A stretch of 64,000 bases of DNA from Polyodon spathula (lineage: Eukaryota; Chordata; Actinopteri; Acipenseriformes; Polyodontidae): the NCBI RefSeq assembly GCF_017654505.1, contig NC_054548.1, forward strand, positions 27,870,969 to 27,934,968, written 5' to 3'. The position numbers and the translations under genes were made by a program. This document shows, one piece after another, positions 13,804-24,896 of this stretch. Every line of letters begins with the position of its first letter. Positions within the stretch are counted from its first letter, which is position 1. Under the pieces are notes generated by a model, which was given only the letters and a program-made list of their open reading frames with translations, had not been told where the DNA came from and did no database searches.

Positions 13804-13962
13804 AGGATGGCCCCCACTGCAACCCACGCCCTGGGCTTGATGCCGAACACCCCGACAATGGGCTCTCGGGTGGCAGCTCCTCCCTCTCTGGGTCTTACTC
13901 CTCCGAGGTATGAAGAAGAAGAAGCAACAGAAACTGAGACTTCAGACCTTAAATTGATACAT
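13804..13962 (+). CDS. Candidate host exon, unidentified
   Basis: A GC-rich, CpG-containing block in AT-rich surroundings. A pyrimidine-rich acceptor (tttgttctttctctacag) ends at 13,803. Two donors are possible. GTATGA at 13,908 would close a 104-nt exon in the frame whose end reads NGLSGGSSSLSGSYSSE, a polar Ser/Gly-rich tract. A strong GTAAGT at 13,963 would close a 159-nt exon (53 codons, phase 0) in the frame starting RMAPTATHALGLMPN and ending SDLKLIH. I cannot name the gene. A low-complexity intergenic island is the alternative. Confidence 0.35.
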
Positions 13963-14198
13963 GTAAGTATTTCTTTTAAACAGTGTGCTTAGATTTAGGT
14001 GTTTAACTTTCATTTTGCTCTTGTTTTACATGGCAAAGCAGGACTGGTTTTCTCTTGATTCTTTAACATTTTGACAGGTTTTTTTTTTACCTAAATTTAA
14101 TGTTATGCAATTAACTCAATGCAATAACTAACTAACTAAATAAATAACTAAATACAATATCTTTATGGCAAACATTTAATATTAGCCAAACCTTTTTT

Positions 14199-14316
14199 AT
14201 CGAGAGGAATGGTAGTTCCTCACGGCAAATTATAGTGAAGTGTGAGAACTGCCAGCGATCGAGAGAAACAGTAGTTCCTCGCGCCAAGTTACAGCACAGC
14301 ACAAGAACTGCCAGTG
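14199..14316. repeat. Two-unit tandem repeat with hairpin potential
   Basis: Two 59-bp units, both starting 'tcgagag' and ending 'gaactgccag(c/t)ga'. Within each unit 'gtagttcctc' can pair with 'gagaactgcc'-like sequence near the end, giving a potential stem. Confidence 0.7.
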
Positions 14317-14332
14317 ACTATCTATACAGCAC

Positions 14333-15045
14333 TGTGGCAAAGTGGTTGGTAAGGGGAACAGATGTCGCGGTGATGCGGTGCAGGAGTGATGAACAGACAG
14401 TGATGATTCAGTGAATAAGTGCTTTATTGCTCTTTTCCAGGTCTGGCGACCGTCAAAAATAATAAATCCCCGGCAATACACAAGAATGTGTAAAGCAAGG
14501 GGATAATGAAACCAAGGGCACAGTCCTGAACAAAAACAACGGTACGGTCACCAGTCCTGGGTGATCGAAAACGTGCAGGTGCTCAGTGCAGTGGTGCTCC
14601 GGATAGTGCTCTCCTTTCGACAGCTCCGGAGATGTGCGTTAACTGTCTAGTGCTGAATACAAAAACAGACAGTTACACGGACAGACACAACAATACAAAA
14701 CACTAACACAATCCACTATGAGAGCTCCTCTCTCAGTCCTTCTCTCTCTCCACTCGTTTAACCCAAACGAAGGAGAAGATCAGCGTTACCCTGGCCCCTA
14801 TATGTAATCCCGCATGATATCGAGATAAACGGTTGCAGCTGCCTTATTACTTGCAGCTGCCTCTCGTTTACCTTTCAAATCAATACGGTCTTACAACAGA
14901 GTCGCGCTTCTCTCCAGGCTGACCCACTTCCCTGACCCGGAAACGAACTGTCAGGCCAGCCCTTCCAGATACTTCTCCTCTCGTTCTTTAGCGCCCTCAC
15001 AGGTTGGGAGGAAGATTCATCACCAGAACTCATCTTTCCGTCACA
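14333..15045 (-). mobile_element. Solo LTR, 713 bp, flanked by AGCAC
   Basis: Begins TGTGGC and ends GTCACA, with the 5-bp direct repeat AGCAC immediately outside both ends (14,328-14,332 and 15,046-15,050). The sense strand is probably minus: AATAAA reads on the minus strand near 14,424 and a TATA-like ACATATAG near 14,803. No internal region remains. Relatives: 40,246-40,688 and the fragment at 61,845-62,190, which shares 'caacagagtc' and 'gaactgtca(g/a)gccagccc'. Confidence 0.8.
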
Positions 15046-15273
15046 AGCACAAATAGTTTACGTGTTTTCAGGGTATTGGCGCAGCCAAAAGCTCCATTCC
15101 ACATTTACTTTGTAATTCCCAACACTCCTACGTGAAATGTTGAGAAAAAAGGAAATACCTGTCATATAATAAGAGAAATAAGTCGCCAAAGGAAGGTAAA
15201 AATGTCTATCTTCTTCTTCAAACATCTATATATTTTTTTGCAGACCCCAGGCACTTTTATCCACGCATATGTA

Positions 15274-15279
15274 TATATA

Positions 15280-15320
<41 letters not shown>

Positions 15321-15357
15321 TATATATATATATATATATAGATAGATATATATATTA
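15274..15357. repeat. (TA)n microsatellite
   Basis: Interrupted TA repeat with GATA units. The Ile-Tyr-rich frame over it is an artefact. The unit 'aggcacttttatccacgcat' just before it (15,249-15,274) recurs at 15,564-15,589. Confidence 0.9.
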
Positions 15358-15764
15358 TAATGTAATAACAAATTATTTTAATAATAGAAACAGTGATTCC
15401 TTTAGAATGACCCCTTGCGGTGAATAAAACTGGTAGACATTTTTTTATTTTGACATCTGTAGCACATATATTAAATAATGTATTGATATTTTAAAAAGGA
15501 CTAGTCGCACGCATCACAGGCAAAAATAAATAAATAAATACATTTTAAAAAATTGAAGATCCTAGGCACTTTTATCCACGCATATGTATGTTAACAGCAC
15601 ATTCGATTTTAATGACAATTAACTTGTTATGTCATCATGAAAATGTAGCAGAGAACACACTTATATCATTTATGCTGAATTACTTTTCTGTTTTAAAATG
15701 GAACATTTTAATAGAACTTGCAAAAAATAAAACTTTCTTCATATAAATAAAAAAAGGTCAGGTA
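15358..15764. other. No gene seen
   Basis: AT-rich, apart from the 26-bp duplicated word at 15,564-15,589. Confidence 0.5.
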
Positions 15765-15835
15765 TGCGTGGAATTTGAACCTACAACCTTTTGCAAACAA
15801 CAGTGTTAACTGTCAATGCTGCACAACAAAACAAG
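15765..15835 (-). repeat. tRNA-like SINE head or tRNA pseudogene
   Basis: On the minus strand: A-box-like 'gcagcattgacagttaacac', then B box GGTTCAAATTCC. The order and spacing match the RNA polymerase III promoter of tRNA-derived SINEs. No full cloverleaf and no clear SINE body. Confidence 0.5.
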
Positions 15836-16051
15836 CAGTATTCCGAAAGATGAAGTCAGCCAGCTGAGAATTTCACATTTCCAATGTGTTTTTGTTTCAG
15901 ATATCACTTTTTTTTTTTTTTTTTACTTTATAACACACACATTACGAGAATAGCAAAATTGTTAAACCTATATTGAGGCAATGTATTGTCATTTGGATAG
16001 GGTAAATTTAAATAGTAGCCTAGTCTGTTGAAAGGGTTAAGATGTGAATCT

Positions 16052-16118
16052 GTGTAGCGTAGCGGTTATGCAGTTGGAGTGAAAGTATACCTAGTTAGGG
16101 CTCAAATTCTGCCGACCA
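16052..16118 (+). repeat. tRNA-like SINE head
   Basis: A-box-like 'tgtagcgtagcggttatg' followed about 40 nt later by a B-box-like 'ggctcaaattctg'. Diverged; it is probably a SINE head, not a functional tRNA. Confidence 0.4.
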
Positions 16119-16227
16119 AATTCTACACTAGTAGATATATGTCGCCAATATACCTATTTCCATGGATCAAATTCGCTATATACACATATATATATACAGT
16201 AATATAGATATATATATATATATATAT

Positions 16228-16856
16228 TGTAAACGATCCTCGCACTCACGGAGTTCGTTGCCCCTTTTAAAATAGACCCAGGACACAGAAATGGAATTGC
16301 TTTAGCGCTGACGCGCACTTTTAATAAACATAAAACAAAACAGAAATAAACACCTAACTCCGTTTTGGAGCTCTCACTATACACCAGCCGATCCCTGACT
16401 CACACACAGGACGGCTAAGCCGTTTACCTGACAAACACCAAAACACAAACGGGCTTCTCTCAACACTCTCTTCAATACGACTGGACACACACGCAGTCGG
16501 GCTCTTCACTCAGCCCTTCACCTTCAATACGACTGGACACACACGCAGTCGGGCTCTTCACTCAGCCCTTCACCTTCAATACGACTGGACACACACGCAG
16601 TCGGGCTCTTCACTCAGCCCTTCACCTTCAATACGACTGGACACACACGCAGTCGGGCTCTTCACTCAGCAGCCCCGATCAGTCTGGCTGCCTCTTTAAA
16701 TACCCTGCACCTGTCTCTAATTTATAATTACGATCAGGTGCCGAGGATTAACTAAATCATTAAAACAATTACAATTAGACCCCATAACACCCAAATGTGC
16801 ATTCTCACAAGGTTTTTAGCAGGGAAGGATTTTAACCCCCTCCCTGGTACCTTACA
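16228..16856 (-). repeat. 3' LTR (left) of the non-autonomous element
   Basis: 629 bp. On the minus strand it carries a TATA-like TATTTAAAG about 16,692-16,700 and an ATTAAA poly-A-type signal near 16,320. Includes four 52-bp tandem repeats. Confidence 0.9.
16471..16678. repeat. 52-bp tandem repeat, four copies (left LTR)
   Basis: Units start at 16,471, 16,523, 16,575 and 16,627 with 'ttcaatacgactggacac', and contain 'acgcagtcgggctc'. Nearly identical to each other and to the set in the right LTR. Confidence 0.95.
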
Positions 16857-16872
16857 CATCCTCCCCCTCAAG
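16857..16872 (-). promoter_or_regulatory. Polypurine tract
   Basis: Immediately internal to the left LTR; minus-strand reading TTGAGGGGGAGGATG, the expected plus-strand primer site of an LTR element. Confidence 0.75.
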
Positions 16873-17661
16873 TGTGAAACACTGATCGGCCATACCAAGG
16901 CCACCCCCTCCCCTAAAACACAACCACCCACACTCAAGTCCCGAAATGTCCATTTCCGCCCTCTTCCACGGGCGGACTTGAGGGTGGGTCGAACCTTCCG
17001 GCACTTCCGGGAAGGGACCATGAACCGGCGACAAGGGACCCCACCGGGATGACAGGGCCGACCGAAGTGACGACCGGGGAACAGGAGGATGCAGCAGTGG
17101 ACAGAGATCTTCCACTGGGGACCGGCGCAGCGATGTCCGATCACCCAGGGGGAAGCGAAGCAGCGAACAGGGGGAGCAACAGCGACGTCTGGCAGCAGCC
17201 CAGCGACGTCTGGGTGCTCGGGAAGAGCGGAGCAGGGAACCAGGGGAAAAGCTGTGGCCAATGTTGCAGACTCCTGGGCTCCAAGTCCAGCGCAGGAAGG
17301 TCTAGGAAGACCAGCAGGGTGTCCAGGAGCAAGGGGCAAGGGACCGCAACTGGCAGTGCCGGACTGGTTCGCTGGGGTGATGGAGGTGGGCACCTCACCT
17401 CCTCCTCTTTGTTCATCGCTTCTCCCTCTCTGGGCTCTGGGAGCGGCGGCTTCTCCTCTCTGGGCTCTGGGAGCCGGCTGTGCTTGTCTGGCCCTGCTCC
17501 CCATTTTTGGGCAGCAATCCAGCTCCGTCGGCTCTGGCTCTGGCAATCCAAGTTCAATCTCCATCTCTTATTCTGCTCAATCTGAGCAGGCCCGTGTTTT
17601 TTTGATCATATCGATCAATTCCTCTAAGCTTTCCATTTTTACTGGGTCATAGGGCCGCCCA
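16873..17661 (-). pseudogene. Pro/Arg-rich internal region of the LTR element
   Basis: The minus-strand frames read MEIELGLPEPEPTELD and, in another frame, LPEPREEKPPLPEPREG, repetitive Pro-Glu-Arg motifs. The longest frame runs 270 codons (17,564-16,752) but its last part enters the LTR. No zinc knuckle, protease, RT or integrase motif is visible. It may encode a short structural-type peptide or may be filler needed only for packaging. Open frames on the plus strand here reflect high GC and are not supported. Confidence 0.45.
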
Positions 17662-17679
17662 CACACACTTCTGGTACCA
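17662..17679 (-). promoter_or_regulatory. Primer-binding site
   Basis: Minus-strand TGGTACCAGAAGTGTGTG, two bases inside the right LTR. The leading TGG matches the CCA end of a tRNA; which tRNA is not decided. Confidence 0.7.
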
Positions 17680-17681
17680 TA

Positions 17682-18412
<731 letters not shown>

Positions 18413-18491
18413 CCACGTGCCTCCTTTCAAAATTTTCATCACCTTGCATTGTACGCCTGGAATATCAATGCATAAAATAGTTGCTAAAATA

Positions 18492-18690
18492 GTTCCCTTT
18501 CAATTCAAATGACAACTATTACCGAATGGGAAGAGCCTCTCTGACCGTCAATCACTGAGCAAATATACAAAAGCTGCCCTATCTGGGCCCTGCTGTGAGG
18601 GGGAAGTCCTGCCCCCATCTGCTGCTGAAGAGGGATGTCCTCACAGTAGCACATTGCCATTTTCTCTCTCATCTCTCTGAGAAAGGTCGT
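18492..18690 (+). repeat. Left terminal inverted repeat, DIRS copy 1
   Basis: Starts GTTCCCTTTCAATTC, includes 'gaagagcctctctgacc' and runs to 'cattttctctctcatctc'. Its beginning is the reverse complement of part of the internal complementary region at 23,378-23,408, and it matches the ends of copies 2 and 3. Confidence 0.85.
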
Positions 18691-19029
18691 ACATTGCTTT
18701 TGCTTTTACGTACCGAATTTGGCTAATTTGTTGGATTTATCCGCAAATTAAACATTAATTCACGGTAAAAATCACACTCAAGCATGTCTAAGAGTGCCCT
18801 TGCTTTATTCTCACGTCAGTTTTCTGGATAGAACTAGTTTTGACCCCTCTGAAGAGATTAGTGAGCGGCCATTGCTCTTTTCACTATACAAGGCCTAGTG
18901 TAGTTGTTACACTGTGTGAGAGCTGTTGTGGTGCTGTAAGGAGACCCCACGGGCTTGCAGCATCGTCCTCTAAGCCGATTAAAAAAAAAAAAAAAAAAAA
19001 AAACAGGTCAATCCTCGGGCTTTCGTAGC

Positions 19030-19450
19030 GCGGCTACGCTTGCCCTCGGCGATCATGCCGATTGATTCTGCTGCATACCCCCGCATCGACCACGGTTTTT
19101 CCCGCCGATCGTGAGGTTGAGAAAACAGCACCTATGCAGTCCTGATTGACTTGGCACTAGTGTAACAATCTTCGGCGCTGCCTATAGCTCTGCCCCAACT
19201 GTGCCTACCATCGGCACCGACCTTGGAACAGCGACAGCGTTTTTCTCGCCGCCGTTTCAGGCTCCGATTGATTTGGCACCTGGGATTAGCTTTGAGGCCG
19301 TCTACAGCCTGGCTCCGACCCCGGTACACGTCGGCATCAAACTCGACCGGCTCGGCTCTGCCCACTCGGAACCGACTGCGCTCATCTTGACATCGACCTC
19401 GGCGCAGACAGCGTGCGCCTTGACGCCGATCTCAGCACCAACTGATTGTT
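19030..19450 (+). repeat. DIRS leader with degenerate GGCACCGA-type repeats
   Basis: Short diverged repetitions of 'ggcaccgac' and 'gattgactcggcacc' sequence; one frame (MPTIGTDLGTATAFF, then PIDLAPGISFEAVYSLAP) shows repeated Ile-Asp-x-Ala-Pro steps. The same design recurs at 36,480-36,730 (minus) and 55,380-55,880. Confidence 0.6.
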
Positions 19451-19527
19451 TAAAAAAAAAAAAAAAAATGCACATCTGCAGGCTGCTCCTTGAGCACAGC
19501 AGTTTAAAAAAAAAAAAAACTGCAAAT

Positions 19528-20709
19528 ATGTCAGTGCAGTCGACTGGTCTTCAGCTGGCTTCCACCAGTGTGACTGATGCTCAGCTAAGCTGCCCAAGCA
19601 GGACCAACATCGATCCTGCACCAGGTGCCTAGGGCCAGAACACGCGGCCAAGGCACTGGCAGGTGATCTGGTCTGCTCTCCATGTTGGAAGTACCAAGAA
19701 CTAAGTGACGGATGAGCGGCACATCGTGTAGCTGGCAGAGACTGTAAGGGCTCAGCTGACCATGCTGGAGACCCTATTGAAATCTTAGGGCAGGCTGCCC
19801 CCTACCACCGGGCATCTCCAACCCCCACAGTCTTTTCTTGCCCGGACGAGCTGTCCTTGTCTGCGTCCAGATCGGACATCTCGGACCGAGCCACCTCCAT
19901 CAAACAGGCCACGGTGGGAGGCTCCTTAACACCCTGGCCACATGTTTCGCAGAGGGAAGAGTTCCCTGGTGCCCTGGTTCCCGTGCCCTGGTCGGCAGAA
20001 CAAGAGGGAAAGGGGAAAGCCTTTCCCCTTTCTCCAGGAAGTTATGCCAGAACTTCCTGGAACTGGTGCGCTCCTCCTGGAGCAACCCAGCGTCTGCACC
20101 CTCAGCCTTCAGAACAGCAGAGTCTTTGAACCTGTCTGTCCAAGCCTTGCAGAACGACAGATGTGATGCTCAAAAAAGCTTATACATCAGCAGCGCTGTC
20201 AGCCCGAGCAGCAAATGCCATGGCCATATTCGTGCTCTACCAGAATCAGTTGGCAGAGAGGCTGCAGGAGAGAGTTACACAAGCAGACACAGAGGAGCTC
20301 CAGGCTGTGGCTGAAGGTGATGAGCGACCGGTATTTGTGGCTGACACAAGCCAAAGTTGTGGAGACCGAGAAGGTGGTGCTACTGGATACCCCCATTACA
20401 CTGGGGCAGACTTTTGGGGCAACCATTGATGGGAGTCTTGAGAGGTCCCACAAGGCCACAGAGGTCGTCTCCAAGTTTTCGTGCCTTCTGGCTTACTGTC
20501 AGCGCCCAAGGTGGCATGGGCAGCCTGCCAGGATGAAAGGGTCTGAACATCGCCCTCCACCCCAGAATAGACAAGCAGGCAGAGGCAGAGGCAGGGCCAG
20601 TGGCAGGAGACCACTGCAGGCCCGGGATAACCGATTCTCAGCCAGGAGACCAAGGCCAAGGGCTAAGAAATACCCACCCCCTCCCATGGCCAAGGGAGAC
20701 CACCCCTGA
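19528..20709 (+). pseudogene. DIRS gag-like protein, copy 1
   Basis: Begins at ATG 19,528 with MSVQSTG, the same start seen in copies 2 and 3, whose next residues form a Cys-rich finger; here a frameshift scrambles it. Later segments carry TDAMLKKAYTSA-type sequence, LWLTQAKVVETEKVVLLDTP and an Arg/Gly-rich tail (QNRQAGRGRGRASGRRP) fit for nucleic-acid binding. Broken by at least two frameshifts. Confidence 0.75.
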
Positions 20710-20727
20710 GGGGCCCTGGACTCCTGG

Positions 20728-22080
20728 GTGCTATCGACAATGAGACAGGGACACACTTTACAATTCCACATAGATCCCCACCACCGTCAAACCATACTCC
20801 TTCAACAGGAGATCGCCAATCTTCAAAGGAAGAACACTGTATGCTTGATAAGCCCAAGCAATGCCCTCAGTGGCTTTTACTCCAGGTACTTCCTGGTGCC
20901 CAAAATGGTCAGCGGTTTCAGACCAATTATGGACCTCAGGGTCCTCAACTTGTTCCTCAAACAAAGGAAGTTCAACATGTTGACAGTACAGCGTGTCCTC
21001 CAGTCCGTCCAACCCGGCAACTGGTTCACATCGATTGACCTGCAAGACGCCTATCTTCACATCCCAATCTGTCCCACGCGCAGTGGCGCACACAAAACAT
21101 GTCATAGATCATGTGATGAAGTTAGGGCTCTCAATATATCAACAGAAGAGCAACTTCATACCATCTCAGTCCACACTGTTCCTGGGGATCAAACTGAACT
21201 CTGTGAGCATGCTTGCCTCACTGTCAGAAGACAGGATTCGGTCTTTGGAGACCACACTCTCCCTATTCAGAGAGGATGCTCTCCTACAGGTCAGAATATA
21301 TCAAAGGTTGTTGGGGTTGATGGAAGCCGCCTCGAGAATCCTTCCACTAGGGCTGCTGAGAATGCGCCTGTTTCAAGCTTGGGTGAATACGCTCAAGGTG
21401 CACCCGGTCCGTGATCGGTACCGGCTGGTGCGAGTGTCCTGACGATGCCGGAAGACACTGGAGTGGTGGCTCCGTCCCGGCACAATCTCCCCTCGGATCC
21501 CCTCACAGAAGGGAAGTGATCACTAAAGATACCTCCAGCCTGGGGAGCGGTATTGAACGGGAGAGGAATAAGAGGTCAGTGGAAGGGACATTGACAGCAA
21601 GCCCACATAAATGCCCAAGAGCTACAAGCAGTGAACCTGGTGTTATCCCATTTTCGCCAGCAAATAGCGCAACAACAATGTGCTGGTCTGGACGGACAAC
21701 ACCACTGTGGTAGTCTGCGCTCACCGGGCTATCACCACGCAATGAACAGACTCCTGTCCTGGACGCATAGAAACTTGCGTTCCATCTGGGGAGTTCACCA
21801 CCTCGTGTGGACAACACGGCAGCAGACCTCCTGTCCAGAGGATCTCCAGACAGCTCGAACTGGAAGCTGCATCCTCAAGTGGTGGATCAGATTTGGGAGA
21901 GGTTTCGACCGGCATGAGTCGACCTCTATGCCACAGCCAAGTCCAATCATTGCCCCCTATGGTTCTCCATGGAGAGAGACGTGGGTCCCCTGGGACTAGA
22001 TGCGCTAGCTCACACCTGGCCATAGGGGCTCTTGTATGCATTCCCTCTGCTACCATTAATACCCCTGACACTAGAGAGGA
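20728..22080 (+). pseudogene. DIRS reverse transcriptase / RNase H, copy 1
   Basis: Reads SGFYSRYFLVPK, FRPIMDLRVLNLF, FNMLTVQRVLQ, WFTSIDLQDAYLHIPI: RT motifs of DIRS elements. The part that should follow, including the catalytic YLDD box, is absent: the sequence jumps near 21,085-21,095 to HVIDHVMKLGLSIYQQKSNF, the region just after the active site. Next come RNase H-like segments (VLVWTDNTTVVV near 21,680) and the DIRS-specific stretch DLYATAKSNHCPLWFSM and LLYAFPLLPLIPLTLERI. Several frame changes. Confidence 0.85.
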
Positions 22081-22089
22081 TCAGAGTGG

Positions 22090-23290
22090 AGAAAGCACAG
22101 GTTCTGCTGGTTGCACCCAGATGGCCAAGACACCCCTGGTTTGCTCTCCTCTTCCACATGTTGTCGCATCAGCCGTGGCAGCTCCCACTGTGCACGGACC
22201 TCCAGAGCCAAGTAGAGGGGCTATTATGGCACCCAAACCCAGCCCAGCTCCAACTCTGGGTCTGGCCATTGAACGGAGCCATATATTCAGACAAGGTTTG
22301 CCAGATGCAGTAGTAGAAACACTACAGTCTGCTAGGGCGCCGAGCACTAGAGCCCAGTACTCATACAAATGGAAAGTTTTCCAAGACTGGTGCCTTGCCG
22401 AAGGTCACGATCCGGTGACTTGCCCGATTGAGATGTTATTAACCTTCTTACACCTGTTTGACGCAGGAAAATCAGTGTCCACTTTGAAGGTATACCTGGA
22501 ATCAATATCAGTGTGCCATGACAAAATTGACAACATTTCCTAGCAGTGCAATTTCTTAAAAAGGGGCTCGGAGGCTTTGTCCTCCCATGAAAAGTATGGT
22601 CCCCTAGTGGGATCTAGAACTGGTACTGTGGGCGCTTATGGGTCCCCCATTTGAGCCCATGGCATCTGCAGAACTGCGTCCTGTTTCATTAAAAGTGACA
22701 TTTTTAATAGCATCTGCCAGACAAGTAAGTGAGCTTCATGAGCTGTCTATCGATGACACATGTATGGCTTTCACTGGAAGTGACTCGCAGGTAACATTAA
22801 GAACAAATCCATCCTTTTTACCAAAGGTGGTATCCTCATTCCATTTAACCAATCAGTGGTTTTGGGGAAACTTTCAGACCTCCCCTGTACGAGTCAGAGG
22901 AGGACCGTAGACAACACACACTTTGCCCAGTTTGGACTTTGCACTGTTATTTGGATAGGATGACCTCCTAGAGACAGTTGTTTGTCTGCTATGGGTCCCG
23001 CTGTAGAGGTCAGGCCCTACCGAAGCAACGTCTCTCACACTGGGTGACAGATGCGATACACTTGACGAATGAACAGACGGACTCCCCGTTACCGGGGGAC
23101 ATTACGGTTCATTCTACCAGGGGCCAGACAACTTCGTGTGCTTTCCTTCATGGCGCCTCCTTAGATGAGTTATGAAATGCTGCTACATGGACAGGTAGTC
23201 AGATATTTGTGCATTTTTACTGCCTTGATGTGACAAACCGAATAAGACCCTCTCTGGGCTCTAAAGTTTTGCAGGCGGCATGCCCTTAGG
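22090..23290 (+). pseudogene. DIRS tyrosine recombinase, copy 1
   Basis: N-terminal DNA-binding part: RAPSTRAQYSYKWKVFQDWC. Catalytic part: the first active-site Arg in FLIASARQVSELHELS (near 22,710), the H-x-x-R motif in ITVHSTRGQTTSCAF (near 23,105) and the nucleophile Tyr in IFVHFYCLDV (near 23,215). All expected catalytic residues can be read, but in different frames with stops between them. The enzyme would integrate the element's circular DNA. Confidence 0.85.
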
Positions 23291-23371
23291 CGTCATGTGG
23301 GCTCTGTTGCTATCGCCGTGGGGCTGTACTGTCGGTACTCTGGGACCACGACAGCTTTGGTACAGCTTTCC

Positions 23372-23470
23372 CATTTGGTAATGGTTGTCAATCGAATTGA
23401 AAGGGAACGTAAGGTTATTACCATAACCCTGGTTCCCTGAAAGAGAATGACTACCATTACCCTTCGAGGT
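23372..23470 (+). repeat. DIRS internal complementary region, copy 1
   Basis: Joins the complement of the left end ('gaattgaaagggaac') directly to the complement of the right end ('ggttattaccataaccctgg', 'ctgaaagagaatgac'). This end-to-end joined copy of both termini is the hallmark used by DIRS elements to form circles. Confidence 0.85.
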
Positions 23471-23504
23471 AATAAAAACTGATAAAAACTAAAATAGCTG
23501 GGTT

Positions 23505-24890
23505 GGGTAAGTGTCCAACCCCCTTGTAATAGCAATCCTAAATTACTTCATGTGTAACCAATCGCCTTCAAAATCACACACCAAGTTAATTGGTCTCCAT
23601 CTGTGTTAAATTATAGTGATTCACATGATGTTAGGATAAATTCAGCAGTTCCTGTAGGTTCCCTCTGCTGATTAGTGCATTTCAAAGCAAAGACTCAACA
23701 ATGAGCACTAAGGAGCTTTCAAAAGAACTCCAGGTCAAAGTTGTTGAAAGGCACAGATCAGGGGATGAGTATAAAAAAAAATATCAAAGGCCTTGACTAT
23801 CCCTTGAAGCATGGTCTAGATGATTATTAACAAGTGGAGGGTGTATGGCACCACCAAGACGCTGCCTAGATCAGACGGTCCCTCCAAGCTGGATGACCGA
23901 GCAAGAAGGAGACTGATCAGAGAGGCTATAAAAAGGCCAATGGCAACTTTACAAGATCTACAGACTTTTATGGCCAAGATTGGTCAAATTGTGCATATGA
24001 CAACAATATCCCAAGCACTCCACAAATCTAGCCTGTATTTTACTCAAGAAAGCCCACCTTGAATCCTGTTTGAAGTATGCAAAAAACTCAGGAGATTCTG
24101 TAGCCATGTGGAAAGAAGTTTTGTGGTCTGACGAAACTAAAATGGAACTATTTGGCCTAAATGCAAAGCGTTATGTTTGGAGCAAACCCAACACAGCACA
24201 TCACCCAAAGAACACCATCCCTTCTGTGAAGCATGGTGGTGGCAGCATCATGTTATCGGGATGTTTATCATCGGCAGGGACTGGGGCACTTGTCAGGATA
24301 GAAGGGAAAATGAATGGACCAAAGTACAGAGAAGTCCTTGAGGAAAACCTGAGGCCCTCTGCAAGTAAGCGGAAACTGGGACGGAAGTTCACCTTTCAGC
24401 ATGACGATGACCCAAAGCACACAGCCAAAGCTAAACTGGAGTGGCTAACAGACAAAAAGATAAATGTCCTTGAGTGGTCCAGTCAGAGCCCCGACCTAAA
24501 TCCAATAAAAAAAAAATTGTGGCATTCCTTGAAGATTGCTGTCCATCAATACTCCTCAAGGAACTTGACAGAGCTTGAACAGTTTTGTAAAAGATGGTCA
24601 AATATTGCCAAATCTAGGTGTACAAAGTTGGTAAAGACCTGTCCCAACAGACTCACAGCTGTAATTTCTGCCAACGGTCCTTCCACCAAGTATTAACTCA
24701 GGGGGTAGAGACTTATCCAATTATGATCATTCAGTTTTGTATTTTTAATATATAATATTTTTCTCAACAAAAACTTTTTCTTTTTTGGAAAAAAATCCTC
24801 ATTTAAATGCATGAAACTCTGAGGCACTGACACAACAAAATGTGAAAAAAAAAAGTTCAAGGGTATGTAGACTTTCTATAGGCACCGTAT
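23505..24890 (+). mobile_element. Tc1/mariner element 2
   Basis: Starts near 'gtgtccaacccccttg', holds a transposase pseudogene, and ends 'gtagactttctataggcaccgta' followed by L1-like sequence. The left terminal repeat is cut short, so the insertion may have replaced or followed loss of the right end of DIRS copy 1. Confidence 0.85.
23701..24696 (+). pseudogene. Tc1 transposase pseudogene (element 2)
   Basis: ATG at 23,701 (MSTKELSKELQVKVVERH), stop at 24,694-24,696 (NGPSTKY). The catalytic core is in one frame for 208 codons (24,070-24,696): first Asp in VLWSDETKMELFG, second in FQHDDDPKHTA. The third acidic residue, normally in SPDLNPIE, is replaced: SPDLNPIKKK, through an A-rich stretch. 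The N-terminal third has stops and a shift. Confidence 0.9.
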
Positions 24891-24896
24891 GTCCCA

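Larger units (their letters stand above)
18492..23470 (+). mobile_element. DIRS-type tyrosine-recombinase retroelement, copy 1
   Basis: Order on the + strand: left terminal repeat (gttccctttcaattc...), a leader rich in 'ggcaccga' motifs, a gag-like region, reverse transcriptase plus RNase H, a tyrosine recombinase, then the internal complementary region. DIRS elements copy through a circular intermediate and integrate with a tyrosine recombinase instead of a DDE integrase, so they have no LTRs of the usual kind and no target duplication. The right terminal repeat is missing: a Tc1 element begins just after the internal complementary region. Multiple frameshifts make it inactive. Confidence 0.92.

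Noticed and set aside
15765..15835. Functional tRNA gene
   Set aside because: A and B boxes are recognisable but no acceptor stem pairs; a SINE head is more likely.
16471..16678. Regular 52-bp repeats as a CRISPR array
   Set aside because: The repeats are contiguous, with no spacers, lie within a vertebrate LTR and are duplicated in the partner LTR.
16752..17564. 270-codon minus-strand open frame as a stand-alone host gene
   Set aside because: It begins inside the LTR element interior and runs into the left LTR; composition is low-complexity and there is no domain. It belongs to the retroelement.
19838..20314. 158-codon plus-strand frame as a separate gene
   Set aside because: It is one of several overlapping GC-rich frames within the DIRS gag region; the real gag frame, identified by the MSVQS start and conserved blocks in three copies, differs.
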